Shown piece by piece: positions 17,855 to 26,378 of a stretch of 64,000 nt of DNA. Origin of the DNA: JAIEPT01 sp038217425. GTDB lineage: Bacteria; Planctomycetota; Planctomycetia; Gemmatales; Gemmataceae. The notes beneath the pieces are model-generated. The model did not search any database, had not been told where the DNA came from, and saw nothing but the letters and a program-made list of their open reading frames with translations. The stretch spans positions 5,094 to 69,093 of the forward strand of contig JBBQPM010000007.1 of the NCBI GenBank assembly GCA_038217425.1, given 5' to 3'. The position numbers were made by a program, and so were the translations under genes. The first letter of the stretch is position 1. The number at the start of each line of letters is the position of its first letter.

Positions 17855-18136
17855 TTACTTGGTCAAGAACATGCTAATGACGGCTTCTTCGGGACGCGGG
17901 ATGACGTGGGCGCTGACGAGCTCGCCGTGCTGCTGGGCGGCGGCCGCGCCAGCGTCGACGGCTGCCCTGACGGAACCGACATCCCCGCGGACGAACGTGG
18001 CGACGTAGGCGTTGCCGATCGCGACTCGGTCCAGAATGCGGACGTTGGCGGCTTTCGCCATGGCGTCCGTGGCGCTGACGGCGGCAATTAGCCCCTTCAC
18101 TTCGACGATCCCGAGCGCTTCACTAGATTTCGACAT
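17855..18136 (-). CDS. BMC-H hexamer shell protein
   Basis: 93 residues with a single BMC domain: SEALGIVEVKGLIAAVSATDAMAKAANV, the VATFVRGDVGSVRAAVDAGAAAA helix and the terminal VISAHVIPRPEE-like segment (VSAHVIPRPEEAV). Hexamers tile the shell facets with a central pore for substrates. It is 26 bp downstream of the other BMC-H gene. Length is the family standard. Confidence 0.95.
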   Translation of the reverse strand: MSKSSEALGIVEVKGLIAAVSATDAMAKAANVRILDRVAIGNAYVATFVRGDVGSVRAAVDAGAAAAQQHGELVSAHVIPRPEEAVISMFLTK

Positions 18137-18162
18137 GATGATTCCTCGCTTTACTGAAGTTG

Positions 18163-18456
18163 TTAGTTCGTAGTTTTCGGCTTCGGGATGACGCTGCTGA
18201 CGTCTTCGTGCGGGCGGGGAATGACCTGAATGCCGGCCACTTCACCGATGCGTCCCGCGGCGGCGGCGCCTGCGTCGACGGCAGCCTTCACCGCGGCGAC
18301 ATCGCCGACGATGAACGCCGTCACCAGGCCCGACCCAATCTTGTCCCAGCCGACGAGCGTGACGTTGGCCGCCTTGAGCATGGCGTCGCACGCTTCGACG
18401 AGCGGCGCCAAACCCTTGGTTTCGATCATTCCTAACGCTTCGAGATTCGTTGCCAT
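18163..18456 (-). CDS. BMC-H hexamer shell protein
   Basis: 97 residues: LEALGMIETKGLAPLVEACDAMLKAANV, TAFIVGDVAAVKAAVDAGAAAA and GIQVIPRPHEDV mark a single-domain BMC-H. It is a diverged paralogue of the adjacent copy, and the two presumably form mixed or distinct facets. It begins the part of the operon that follows the CACAGAGG repeat. Confidence 0.95.
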   Translation of the reverse strand: MATNLEALGMIETKGLAPLVEACDAMLKAANVTLVGWDKIGSGLVTAFIVGDVAAVKAAVDAGAAAAGRIGEVAGIQVIPRPHEDVSSVIPKPKTTN

Positions 18457-18489
18457 CTGCGGTCCTCGGAAAAGAAGTAAATAGTAGAT

Positions 18490-18579
18490 CTAGCCACAGA
18501 GATCACAGAGGACTCAGAGGAAGAAAATGCCTCCGACTCTCGCCTCTCCGCGTTTATTCTCTGTGTTCTCTGTGGCTAG
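18490..18579. repeat. CACAGAGG inverted-repeat element, gene-less copy, inside the BMC operon
   Basis: The arms CTAGCCACAGAG (18490-18501) and CTCTGTGGCTAG (18568-18579) are perfect complements, continued inward by further CACAGAGG/CTCTGTG-like units. The core is about 30 bases and includes CTCCGACTCTCGCCTCTC. Other copies: 22557-22639, 28838-28964, 30500-30587, and the gene-bearing copy at 56996-57459. Confidence 0.85.
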
Positions 18580-18589
18580 TTCGCCTTCG

Positions 18590-19240
18590 TCACTTGAACA
18601 ACTCGCAACTCGTCGCATGGGCCAAATCGACGGCGTTGCCTTCGTCCGTGTCGATGTGGACTTCCAACTTGCTTGCCGGCGCGAAACGCACCAGGACTTC
18701 CTCCAGCACGGCCGCACACGAACTCTTGATGCGAAGCTTGAGGCGGTCGCCGTCCTTCACGCTGTAATATTCGGCAGCGGCCGGCCCCAAATGAACGTGC
18801 CGCTCATGGCGAATCACGCCCTTCTCCAAACGAATCATGCCGGCGGGGCCCATCATCCAGCAGCCGGGCGAATCGCGATGGTCGCCGCTCTTGCGGACCG
18901 GAATATCGAGACCCAGGGCGATTGAATCGGTGAACGCGAGCTCCACCTGGCTATGATCCCGGCACGGGCCGAGAATGCGCAAGTTCGCGATCATCCGTTG
19001 CCGGGGGCCGATGACGGTCACCGTCTCCTCGGCCGCGAAGAAGCCGTCCTGGTAGAGCCATTTCATCGGCTTGAGTTGATGGCCTTTGCCGAACAATCGC
19101 TCGAGGTCTTCCTGCGTGACATGGGCATGTCGTGCGGAGACGTTGACCACCAGTTTCGGCTCCGCCTTCTCGCCTGACTTGCGGGCCAGGGCTTCGCGGA
19201 CGATGCGCTCAACGAGTCCGCGGTCGAGATCTTTGCTCAT
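18590..19240 (-). CDS. pduL: PduL-type phosphotransacylase, encapsulated
   Basis: 216 residues. LVERIVREALARK at the N-terminus is an encapsulation peptide; the enzyme body has the two PduL metal-binding motifs VNVSARHAHVT and HERHVHLGPAAAEYY plus the closing LEVHIDTDEGNAVDL. It exchanges CoA for phosphate on the acyl group produced by the aldehyde dehydrogenase, regenerating CoA within the shell. It overlaps the DeoR stop by ATGA, and the CACAGAGG repeat separates it from the next operon gene. Confidence 0.94.
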   Translation of the reverse strand: MSKDLDRGLVERIVREALARKSGEKAEPKLVVNVSARHAHVTQEDLERLFGKGHQLKPMKWLYQDGFFAAEETVTVIGPRQRMIANLRILGPCRDHSQVELAFTDSIALGLDIPVRKSGDHRDSPGCWMMGPAGMIRLEKGVIRHERHVHLGPAAAEYYSVKDGDRLKLRIKSSCAAVLEEVLVRFAPASKLEVHIDTDEGNAVDLAHATSCELFK

Positions 19241-20019
19241 CGAAACTCCTCGATCTTGCTGGGCTGCCCGGCCACGAGCAGTTTGACGCCCTGACTTTCG
19301 AACCAGCCACTTTGCTCAGGCCCCGGCACGCGATCGGTGATCAGCGTGTCAACGTCGGAGACCTTGCACAGGAACGCGAGGGCCTGTCTCCCCATTTTCG
19401 TGTGGTCGGCGACGACCACGACTTCATCGGCACAGTGCATCATCGCCCGCTCGGTTTCGACCAGGAGCAGGTTGCTGTTGAACAACCCCTTGGCGGTGAT
19501 GCCGCCGACGCTGAGTATCGTTTGGTGAACGTGAATGTCCTCCATCATGCGTACCGTGAGCGGCCCCAGCGCGACCCCGGTCCTGGGGTAAACGTAGCCG
19601 CCGAGAATGACGAGATCGGTCTCCCGGCTGCTCGCGAATAAATGCGCGATCGGCAGACTGTTCGTGACGATCTGCACCCTCCTGCCAACCAGCAGCTTCG
19701 CAACTTCAAGGGTGGTCGTGCCGCCGTCGAGGAGGACGGAGTCGCCGTCCTGAATGCGTCCGGCCGCGGCCTGGGCGATCCACTTCTTCTCTTCGGGCTT
19801 GATCTGCGCCCGCTCTTCGAGAGCCGGCAGCGCGTCTCGGTCGCTGAGGAAGATCGCTCCGCCGTGGGTGCGTCGCAGGACGCCTTTTTCGGCGAAGAAA
19901 TCGAGATCGCGACGAATCGTGGACTCGGACGCCTGGGTAGCCTGGGCAAGATCGCCGAGGGCCATGAAGCCTTTCTCGGCGAGAAGATCGAGAACACGCT
20001 GGCGTCTTTCTTCCACCAT
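19237..20019 (-). CDS. DeoR-family transcriptional regulator of the BMC operon
   Basis: 260 residues from ATG 20017-20019, the usual DeoR length. The N-terminus is a winged helix-turn-helix (EERRQRVLDLLAEKGFMALG..QASESTIRRDLDFFAEKGVLRRTHGGA), followed by the sugar-phosphate-sensing DeoR C-domain: SVLLDGGTTTLEVAKLL, VTNSLPIAHLF, VILGGYVYPRTGVALG and VVVADHTKMGRQA. It is the first gene of the operon and overlaps pduL, so it is likely autoregulated and would be released by a sugar phosphate such as fuculose- or rhamnulose-phosphate. An upstream ATG (20068-20070) is in frame but lacks a ribosome site. Confidence 0.9.
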   Translation of the reverse strand: MVEERRQRVLDLLAEKGFMALGDLAQATQASESTIRRDLDFFAEKGVLRRTHGGAIFLSDRDALPALEERAQIKPEEKKWIAQAAAGRIQDGDSVLLDGGTTTLEVAKLLVGRRVQIVTNSLPIAHLFASSRETDLVILGGYVYPRTGVALGPLTVRMMEDIHVHQTILSVGGITAKGLFNSNLLLVETERAMMHCADEVVVVADHTKMGRQALAFLCKVSDVDTLITDRVPGPEQSGWFESQGVKLLVAGQPSKIEEFR

Positions 20020-20070
20020 CACGGCACATCCTGCCCGTTTTTGATCAGAATCTCTCGTCAACTCTTTCAT

Positions 20071-20099
20071 ATTCTGCGCAGTTTCGCTCGCCTCGTCAA
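20071..20099 (-). promoter_or_regulatory. Probable promoter of the deoR-BMC operon
   Basis: Read on the minus strand: TTGACG (20099-20094), a 17-base spacer, then CAGAAT (20076-20071). Transcription would begin near 20064, about 45 bases before the deoR start. The whole gap 20020-20470 holds no gene; an AT-richer run follows upstream (20150-20215) where operators could lie, but no clear dyad is visible. Confidence 0.5.
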
Positions 20100-20470
20100 G
20101 AGGAATTGGCGGAAAAGTCTGCCGAGAATGCGCAGATTGACGCAATCGCGAGGTTTGCAGCGAATTTGAGAGGATTTGTTAAAGTGGGACAAATGGTAGA
20201 AAATGAGCAGGCTTGCGGGAAAGCCTGAGAACCTAACCACAGATAGGAGGGGAAGAAAATGCGGCGATGATGATGAGGAAATCGATCCTCGGAGAGGGGC
20301 AACGGGATGCAAGCCACGTGGAGCGCAGGGCGCAACCCGGTCAAAGGAATTGACGAATCGAATCGCCCGGGGAAGCGAAGGAAACAAAGAGGCGAGACGA
20401 ACTGCCGGTTGTGGGCCGAGACGCTGTCGCCTCTGCCCTCTATCGCCGCCCGATCGTGAAACGGGCAGAT

Positions 20471-21787
20471 CTATACCAGTTCCGCGATCGGGCGACGGTC
20501 GTCCAGCAGGTACATCGGCCGACCGTTGTGGTCGGGGAGTGTGCGGATCGGGTCGATGCCGAGAACGCCGTACAAGGTTGCGAGTACGTTGCTGGGCGTA
20601 TAGGGGCTGCCGTCCTGACGTTCGGCGCGGGGGCCGGTGTGGCCGATCGTTTGTCCCATGCGCAGGCCGCCGCCGGCGATCAGCGCGGAACCCGCGGGCG
20701 CCCAGTGATCGCGGCCGCCGTTCTTGTTGATTCGCGGCGTGCGGCCGAACTCGCCCCAAACCACGACCGCGACGTCCTGATCGAGTCCGCGCGAGTAGAG
20801 ATCCGTGATGAGGGCGTAGATCGCCTGATCATAAATCGGCAGCTTGCGGCGCAGATTGCCGAAGTTCGTTTCGCTGCGCTGATCCGTGCCGGCATGGGTG
20901 TCCCAGTCGCCGCCGGGGACGACGGTGCCGGCGAGCGACACGGTGACGACGGAGACGCCCGCTTGCACGAGTCGCAGCGCCAGGAGCAAGCGTTGCGCCG
21001 GACCATAGCGTTCGCGAACTCTCGACGACTCGCGGTTCAAATCGAACGCCTGTTGCGTCCGGGGCGAGGTGATCATGTCGAGGGCGCGGGCGCTAAACGC
21101 GTCCATGCCGGAGAGGGTTCGGCGATCGTCGTCGAGATCGCGGCGCATGCCGTCGAAGCCGCGGAGGAGGGATTGGCGGTCGGCAAGTCGGTCGAGGGAG
21201 ACTTCGGAGTTGAGGCGTAGACTTTGCCCGACGCCGCCGGGCGTGAAGGGGCGATGGGCGACGCCGAGGTAAGTCGGATCGCCGGGGTCGGCGCCGTTCT
21301 CGCCGCCGAGGGCGACGTACGGCGGCATGCCTTCCACACCGGCGCCGTTGCGTAGCCGGCTCACGACGGAACCGAAGACCGGTCGTTTCGGATTGCCCAG
21401 AACGCCGCGCATGAGCAGTTCGGCGCTGTGGGTATCGACAGAGTGAATGCCGTTGACGATGGAGAATTTGTCGGCGATGCGCGTGTGCTGCGGCATGAGT
21501 TCGCAGACGTTGATGCCGGAGACGTTGGTGTGGACGGGCCGGAATTCGCCGCGAAATTCGACCGGGGCGTCGGGCTTGAGATCGTACATGTCAATGTGGC
21601 TGGGGCCGCCCGGCAGATACACCATGATGACGGATTTTGGGGAGGTGCGCGGCTCGGGGCTCTGGGCCCGCAGTCGCATGACGTCGGCAAGCGAGAGTCC
21701 GCCCAGGGCGCCCGCGGCGAGGAAGTCGCGGCGCGAGAGGCCGTCGCATACGTTGTAATTCGATCCGAATAGGTTGAGCACGATCAT
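20471..21787 (-). CDS. DUF1501 family exported protein (twin-arginine leader)
   Basis: 438 residues from ATG 21785-21787, with AAGGGG just upstream on the minus strand. Residues 13-40 hold the twin-arginine signal LSRRDFLAAGALGGLSLADV. The fold motifs VIMVYLPGGPSHIDMYDLKP, GIHSVDTHSAELLMRG, DWDTHAGTDQRSETNF and VVWGEFGRTPRINKNGGRDHW are those of DUF1501. It is a separate paralogue of the 7541-8926 protein and again lacks an adjacent DUF1549/1553 gene. It diverges from lspA. Confidence 0.92.
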   Translation of the reverse strand: MIVLNLFGSNYNVCDGLSRRDFLAAGALGGLSLADVMRLRAQSPEPRTSPKSVIMVYLPGGPSHIDMYDLKPDAPVEFRGEFRPVHTNVSGINVCELMPQHTRIADKFSIVNGIHSVDTHSAELLMRGVLGNPKRPVFGSVVSRLRNGAGVEGMPPYVALGGENGADPGDPTYLGVAHRPFTPGGVGQSLRLNSEVSLDRLADRQSLLRGFDGMRRDLDDDRRTLSGMDAFSARALDMITSPRTQQAFDLNRESSRVRERYGPAQRLLLALRLVQAGVSVVTVSLAGTVVPGGDWDTHAGTDQRSETNFGNLRRKLPIYDQAIYALITDLYSRGLDQDVAVVVWGEFGRTPRINKNGGRDHWAPAGSALIAGGGLRMGQTIGHTGPRAERQDGSPYTPSNVLATLYGVLGIDPIRTLPDHNGRPMYLLDDRRPIAELV

Positions 21788-21935
21788 CCCCTTCAAGTTA
21801 AATGGCAACCCTATGTATAAACGGTCTCGACCTTTAATGCAAGCACCTCGAACGGAATCCCGGGTTGACCGCAAACGTCGGGCCGATTATCGTAGGAGCA
21901 CGTCGTCAAAATCGTCACTCTCACCCGAAGTTGCC

Positions 21936-22550
21936 ATGGCCTCACGCCCTCGAAATTACCTCGCGATCTTCTGGGCGCTGGCCCTCTGCGGACTCGCCGC
22001 GGATCTTTACACGAAGTACGCCGTATTCGAATGGAAATACGGCGGACCCGGTAGCCACAATATCCACAACGTCGTCGAAGGTGTTTTCCGCTTCGAAGTC
22101 AGGTACACGGCTCAGCCGATCGATGAGCAGGCGCCGCTGGCCAAGTGGCAGAAGATCAGCGCGCCGTTCTTCCCGGAAGTCAATCACGGCGCCCTCTGGG
22201 GCTTCGGGCAAAACGCGAACCACATCTTCGCGATCATCAGCTTCCTGGCGGCTGCGGGCATCATCATCTGGAGCCTGCTCCCGGGCTCGCGCAGTCAGGG
22301 GTGGATGTGCTGCTCGCTCGGTTTGGTGCTCGCGGGGACGCTCGGCAATTTCTACGACCGCATCGTCTTCGACGGCGTCCGCGACTTCCTGCACTGGTAC
22401 AAGTGGATCAACTGGGCTGTGTTCAACATCGCCGACGTCTGCCTTGTGGTCGGCGCCTCCATGCTCATGCTCGAAGCGTTCTTCCACAAACCGGAAGAAG
22501 CCGAGCAACTGACGCCTACACTTGCGGAAGCCGGCAGTAAATCAATCTAA
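21936..22550 (+). CDS. lspA: Signal peptidase II (lipoprotein signal peptidase)
   Basis: 204 residues from ATG 21936 (MASRPRNYLAIFWALALCGL). Four hydrophobic segments and the two catalytic-Asp motifs of LspA: GTLGNFYDRIVFDGVRDFL and AVFNIADVCLVVGA. It removes signal peptides from prolipoproteins in the inner membrane. It is longer than E. coli LspA because of an insert between the first and second membrane segments (about residues 35-75), a common feature in planctomycetes. A CACAGAGG repeat follows its stop. Confidence 0.88.
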   Translation: MASRPRNYLAIFWALALCGLAADLYTKYAVFEWKYGGPGSHNIHNVVEGVFRFEVRYTAQPIDEQAPLAKWQKISAPFFPEVNHGALWGFGQNANHIFAIISFLAAAGIIIWSLLPGSRSQGWMCCSLGLVLAGTLGNFYDRIVFDGVRDFLHWYKWINWAVFNIADVCLVVGASMLMLEAFFHKPEEAEQLTPTLAEAGSKSI

Positions 22551-22556
22551 ATGAAG

Positions 22557-22639
22557 GACAAGCCACAGAGAGCACAGAGGAATCAGGAAAGAGCCTCCGA
22601 TTTCTTTCTCTGAGTCCTCTGTGCTCTCTGTGGCTTGTC
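22557..22639. repeat. CACAGAGG inverted-repeat element, gene-less copy
   Basis: GACAAGCCACAGAGAGCACA (from 22557) continues to a perfect 25-bp stem with the arm ending GGCTTGTC at 22639. The core contains CTCCGATTTCTTTCTCTGAG, similar in the CTCCGA part to the copy in the BMC operon. It lies between lspA and the PQQ-propeller gene. Confidence 0.88.
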
Positions 22640-22728
22640 TTTATGCTTCTTGACCTGACGCCAGAGTTTGCGATAATTATAACATCCTGCCGCTTTCTCT
22701 CTCTTCGCCGAATCCGGAGTATCCAACC

Positions 22729-23970
22729 ATGTTTCGTGCCTCCTGCGGACTCGTCATGAGTCTCGTCCTCGCCTCGTCTTTATCCGCCAACAACTGGGAA
22801 CGCTTCCGGGGGCCCAATGGGACCGGCGTCGCTGCCGACAAGACCATCCCCGTCGAGTTCGGGCCCAAGCAAAACGTCCTCTGGAAAGTCGCGATCCCCG
22901 GCAAAGGCCATTCAAGCCCCATCATCTGGGGCGAGAAACTTTTCACCCAAACCGCCCCCACCCCCGGCGAACGTTCCCTGCTGTGCCTGAACGTCAAGGA
23001 CGGATCCAAGGTCTGGGAAACGAAACTCCCCGGCGTGGCCGCCAAGATCCACAAGCTCAACTCGCTCGCCTCGGCGACCCCCGCCTGCGACGGCGAAATG
23101 GTCTATGCCGCCTTCTGGGACGGCAGCGACGTTACCCTCTACGCCTTCGACATCAAGGACGGCGCCAAGAAATGGGAGAAGAACCTCGGCAAATTCACCA
23201 GCCAGCACGGCGCCGGCGTTAGCCCCGTCATCTTCCAGGACAAGGTCTTCTACCCGTTCGACATGGACGGCGGCTCGACCCTGTACGCCTTCGACAAAAA
23301 GTCCGGCAAACTCGCCTGGAAGTCGCCTCGCGATGCGTACCGCGCCTGCTATTCCATCCCGACGATTCTCGAACGATCCAACGGCAAGGCCGAACTGCTC
23401 GTCACCAGCACCACCGCGATCACCAGCTACGATCCGCACACCGGCAGCCGAAACTGGGACTGGAAGTGGACCTTCACCTCGAAGATGCCGCTGCGCACCA
23501 TCGCCTCGACCGTGGAAGCCGACGGCATGATCTACGCGGCCAGCGGCGACGGCGGCGGCGATCGACACGCGGTCGCGCTCAAGCTGCCGACCGTCCAGAG
23601 CGCCGCTCCGGTCGAAGTCTGGGACAACAAAAAGCAAATGCCGTACGTCCCCAGCGTGCTGACGCGCGACGGCTACATCTACTTCGTCAACGACAGCGGC
23701 TTCGCCGGCTGCTTCGAAGCCAAGACCGGCAAGGAGATCTGGTTCGAACGCCTCGGCTCCAAGTTCTACGCCTCGCCGATCATGATCGACGGTAAGATGT
23801 ACGCCGCCAGCGAGGACGGCAACGTCTTCGTGATCGCCTGCGAGCCGAAGTACGAGTTGCTGGCCCGCAACCGCTTCGAGGAATTGATCCACGCCACGCC
23901 CGCGGTCGCCGACGAACGCCTTTTCATTCGCACCGGCAGCACCCTCTTCTGCATCGGCACGAAGAAGTAA
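22729..23970 (+). CDS. Secreted PQQ-like beta-propeller protein
   Basis: 413 residues with a signal peptide (MFRASCGLVMSLVLASSLSA) and repeated propeller blades of the PQQ/quinoprotein type: WERFRGPNGTG, LLCLNVKDGSKVWETKLPG, LYAFDIKDGAKKWEKNLG, LYAFDKKSGKLAWKSP, ITSYDPHTGSRNWDWKW and CFEAKTGKEIWFERLG. These planctomycete proteins start with the WPxFRGPxGxG block and usually are assigned as PQQ-binding-like propellers or serine/threonine-kinase-related sensors; the cofactor residues of true dehydrogenases are not evident. Extracytoplasmic; role unknown. Confidence 0.88.
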   Translation: MFRASCGLVMSLVLASSLSANNWERFRGPNGTGVAADKTIPVEFGPKQNVLWKVAIPGKGHSSPIIWGEKLFTQTAPTPGERSLLCLNVKDGSKVWETKLPGVAAKIHKLNSLASATPACDGEMVYAAFWDGSDVTLYAFDIKDGAKKWEKNLGKFTSQHGAGVSPVIFQDKVFYPFDMDGGSTLYAFDKKSGKLAWKSPRDAYRACYSIPTILERSNGKAELLVTSTTAITSYDPHTGSRNWDWKWTFTSKMPLRTIASTVEADGMIYAASGDGGGDRHAVALKLPTVQSAAPVEVWDNKKQMPYVPSVLTRDGYIYFVNDSGFAGCFEAKTGKEIWFERLGSKFYASPIMIDGKMYAASEDGNVFVIACEPKYELLARNRFEELIHATPAVADERLFIRTGSTLFCIGTKK

Positions 23971-24006
23971 AGGTTCTGCGAAACTACAAATGACCGTCAC
24001 CCCATA

Positions 24007-24060
24007 ATTCGTTTGGCGCTCGCGGACTCTGCCGCGAACGCTAAACGAATTTTGTTTTGT
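24007..24060 (+). terminator. Hairpin with T-rich tail after the propeller gene
   Basis: ATTCGTTTGGCGCTCGCGG (24007-24025) pairs with CCGCGAACGCTAAACGAAT (24032-24050), followed by TTTGTTTTG on the + strand. It belongs to a repeat family also found at 32938-32975 and ends the propeller transcript; it also lies just beyond the stop of the converging TonB receptor. Confidence 0.7.
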
Positions 24061-26348
24061 TAAAACCTCAACTCATATCCGACGCGAAGGTCCGAACCCG
24101 GAGCGTCCAGGCCGCTCCCCAGGATGCGGTAGTTCTGATCGAAAAGGTTGTACCAGCCCATCGTGAAACGCCCGCCGCGCTGGAGGTCGAGTCCGCCGCG
24201 AACGTTGAACGTTTGCCAGGCGGCTTCCCCCCCGATCGGCACGCGGATGTCGTTGCGGTCGAAGGCGCCCAGGTCGCGGTACGCAGACATCATATCGGTA
24301 AATCCCTCGAGGAAGAACGAGAACGTTTGCGCCCGGTACGTGTAGCGGCTGCCGAGGGTGAGGAACGCGGGGAGCGTGCGCGCCGGCTCGTTGCGGGACT
24401 CGTTGTAGGCGTACGAATCGCTGCCCGCGACGAAGACGCTGATCGCGTCCGTGAGCAGGTACTGGGCTTCGAACTCGATGCCGTCGGTGAAGCCTTCGGA
24501 GTTTTGCCGGGTGATGGTGTTGCCGGGAGGCGGGGTGAAGGTCCGCGCGATCAGGCTGTTCGCGTTGGTGTGGTAGAACGTGACCTGGCCCGAGAAGCGC
24601 TCGCCGAGGTAGCGAAAGCCGGTCTCGAAGTTGATGACCTGATCGGAATTCAGGTCAACGTTGCCGTTGTCGATGCCCACGCCGGTCTGGCGCTCGGCGG
24701 CGCCAAGGTCTTCGAGGTTGGGGGCGCGAAAGCCCTGGGAGACGCTGCCCAGGAACGCGAGGTTATCGGTGAGGCGGTAGTTGAAGCCGGCTTCGCCGAC
24801 CCAGTCGCTGAATTGTTTGTCGAACTTGACGGGCCCGTTGACGCCGGCGCCGAGAAAGCGTGCGGTCCCCTTGGCGTTGATGTCGCTGTAGCGAACGCCG
24901 CTGGTGACGGTGAGGTCTTGCGTCGGCGTCCAGGTGTCGAAAAGGAAAAGCCCGAACTGACGGTAGGCGCCGTCGGGAGGCAGGGTAGGCGTCGCCGGAA
25001 CGACGGCAGCGGCGCCAGTCTTGGAGAAGCGGGTGCCATCGACCGTTTCGTAAGTGAAGATGCCGCCGTAGGAAAGCGTGTGATTCTGACCCAACCGGGT
25101 GTAGGCGCGCAGGTCGAAGCCGCCGTAGTTCACTTCTTCGATGGATTCGCGCTCGCGCCGGGTCACAGGTGTGAGGCCGCCCATGTTGTTGGAGTTGGCC
25201 AGGAGCAGATCACGTTCGCGTTCGATCCGGCGCTGCAAGAAGGCGGTGAGTTGCAGGCTGTTGATGAGGCCCGGGGCGTCGTCGAGCAGGTTCAGGCGGA
25301 GGTATCCGAAGTCGCGGCTTTGATCGGCGGACGTCGGGTTGTTGCCGAAGCGCGTCGGATCGACCTGCGGCAAGGGAAAGCGGTCGGTGCGCGGCACGTT
25401 GTTCTGGAAGAAGTGCTGGTAGACGAAGGTGAGGGTGGCGTTTTCATTGAGGAGATAATCGAAGCGGACGTCGCCGGCCATCTGGTCATAGCCGACGGCG
25501 GTTTCGGGATAGAAGACGCCTTCGCCGGAGTGCCAGTTGCGGCTGTTGAAGTAGGAACCGCCCATGAAGAAGCCGAGGCAGCCGACGTTGCCTTCGGTTT
25601 CGACGCGGTTGTAGATGGACTCGGTGGCGCTGCTGTACTCCCCCATCAAACCTCCATTGAGGCCGAAATCGCTCGAGAAGTTGGTTCGGCGTTTGGTGTT
25701 GATATTGAGGACGCCGCCCAGGGCTCCGGAGCCGTAAAGGACGCTGGCGGGGCCGCGGAGGACGTCGATGCTTTGAATCGAACCGGGGTCGAAGAAGTTG
25801 AGGTACTGGACGTTGCCGAAGCGCCAGCCGGAGTCGTTGATGGGGATGCCGTCGACGGTGATGACGTTTTGATTGCCGTTGCGTCCGCGGATGATGAGGG
25901 ATCCGCCGCCGGCGTTGGTGCGCTGGACGAGGATGCCGGGGAGCCGCTGCAGGGCGTCGGCCGTGGTGGTGAAGTTGCCTTCCTGCAAATACTGCGGGCT
26001 CAGGGAGGCGATTGAGCGCGGATTATTGAAGAGGGAGAGAGGCGCGCCGGTGCCCAGGGGGTTGAGGCCGGAATAGTTGCCGAAGCCCTGGGCGGCAAAG
26101 AGAGAGGAACCGGCAACGTCGTTCGTTCCGGCGGGAGCGCCCGTTCCGGGATCGGGCATCGAGCCGAGCGGTGTGGGGAGCGTCGTCGGAAGAGGCGCCG
26201 GGGGAGTGATTTTGGGGGCGGTCACTTCGGTGGGGGGGAAAGTGCTTTCCTTCTTTGGCGCGCCTTCTTGACCCCACGCCGGGATCAACGCGCCCAGCGC
26301 CAGGCAGCAGGCGCCGAGGGCCCGTGCCCATTTTTCCATCATCCGCAT
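24060..26348 (-). CDS. TonB-dependent outer-membrane receptor
   Basis: 762 residues from ATG 26346-26348. Signal peptide (KWARALGACCLALGALIPAWG), a proline-rich linker (about residues 30-70), a plug domain (about 95-235: TTADALQRLPGILVQRT, LIIRGRNGNQNVITVDGIPIND, SIQSIDVLRGPASVLYGSGALGGVLNI) and a long beta-barrel ending in Phe (LRVGYELRF), as required for outer-membrane insertion. It imports an unknown ligand, perhaps a siderophore or oligosaccharide. The gene diverges from a TonB protein gene that would energise it. A hairpin over its ribosome binding site suggests translational control. Confidence 0.92.
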   Translation of the reverse strand: MRMMEKWARALGACCLALGALIPAWGQEGAPKKESTFPPTEVTAPKITPPAPLPTTLPTPLGSMPDPGTGAPAGTNDVAGSSLFAAQGFGNYSGLNPLGTGAPLSLFNNPRSIASLSPQYLQEGNFTTTADALQRLPGILVQRTNAGGGSLIIRGRNGNQNVITVDGIPINDSGWRFGNVQYLNFFDPGSIQSIDVLRGPASVLYGSGALGGVLNINTKRRTNFSSDFGLNGGLMGEYSSATESIYNRVETEGNVGCLGFFMGGSYFNSRNWHSGEGVFYPETAVGYDQMAGDVRFDYLLNENATLTFVYQHFFQNNVPRTDRFPLPQVDPTRFGNNPTSADQSRDFGYLRLNLLDDAPGLINSLQLTAFLQRRIERERDLLLANSNNMGGLTPVTRRERESIEEVNYGGFDLRAYTRLGQNHTLSYGGIFTYETVDGTRFSKTGAAAVVPATPTLPPDGAYRQFGLFLFDTWTPTQDLTVTSGVRYSDINAKGTARFLGAGVNGPVKFDKQFSDWVGEAGFNYRLTDNLAFLGSVSQGFRAPNLEDLGAAERQTGVGIDNGNVDLNSDQVINFETGFRYLGERFSGQVTFYHTNANSLIARTFTPPPGNTITRQNSEGFTDGIEFEAQYLLTDAISVFVAGSDSYAYNESRNEPARTLPAFLTLGSRYTYRAQTFSFFLEGFTDMMSAYRDLGAFDRNDIRVPIGGEAAWQTFNVRGGLDLQRGGRFTMGWYNLFDQNYRILGSGLDAPGSDLRVGYELRF

Positions 26349-26353
26349 TTCAC

Positions 26354-26378
26354 GAGATCCTTGTTGCAAGGGGATCTC
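26354..26378 (-). promoter_or_regulatory. Hairpin that sequesters the TonB receptor ribosome binding site
   Basis: On the transcript GAGAT-ccc-CTTG-caa-CAAG-g-ATCTC folds into a near-perfect hairpin ending five bases before the ATG at 26348. The descending arm contains AAGGA, the ribosome binding site. Confidence 0.6.

Noticed and set aside
22912..24000. A 362-codon minus-strand open frame across the PQQ-like propeller gene
   Set aside because: Antisense shadow without motifs; the + strand has a signal peptide and propeller repeats.
24057..26015. A very long open frame (about 650 codons) on the + strand opposite the TonB receptor
   Set aside because: It is the mirror of a GC-rich coding gene: it reads as low-complexity Val/Ala/Glu/Gly text without motifs, while the minus strand encodes a clear TonB receptor.
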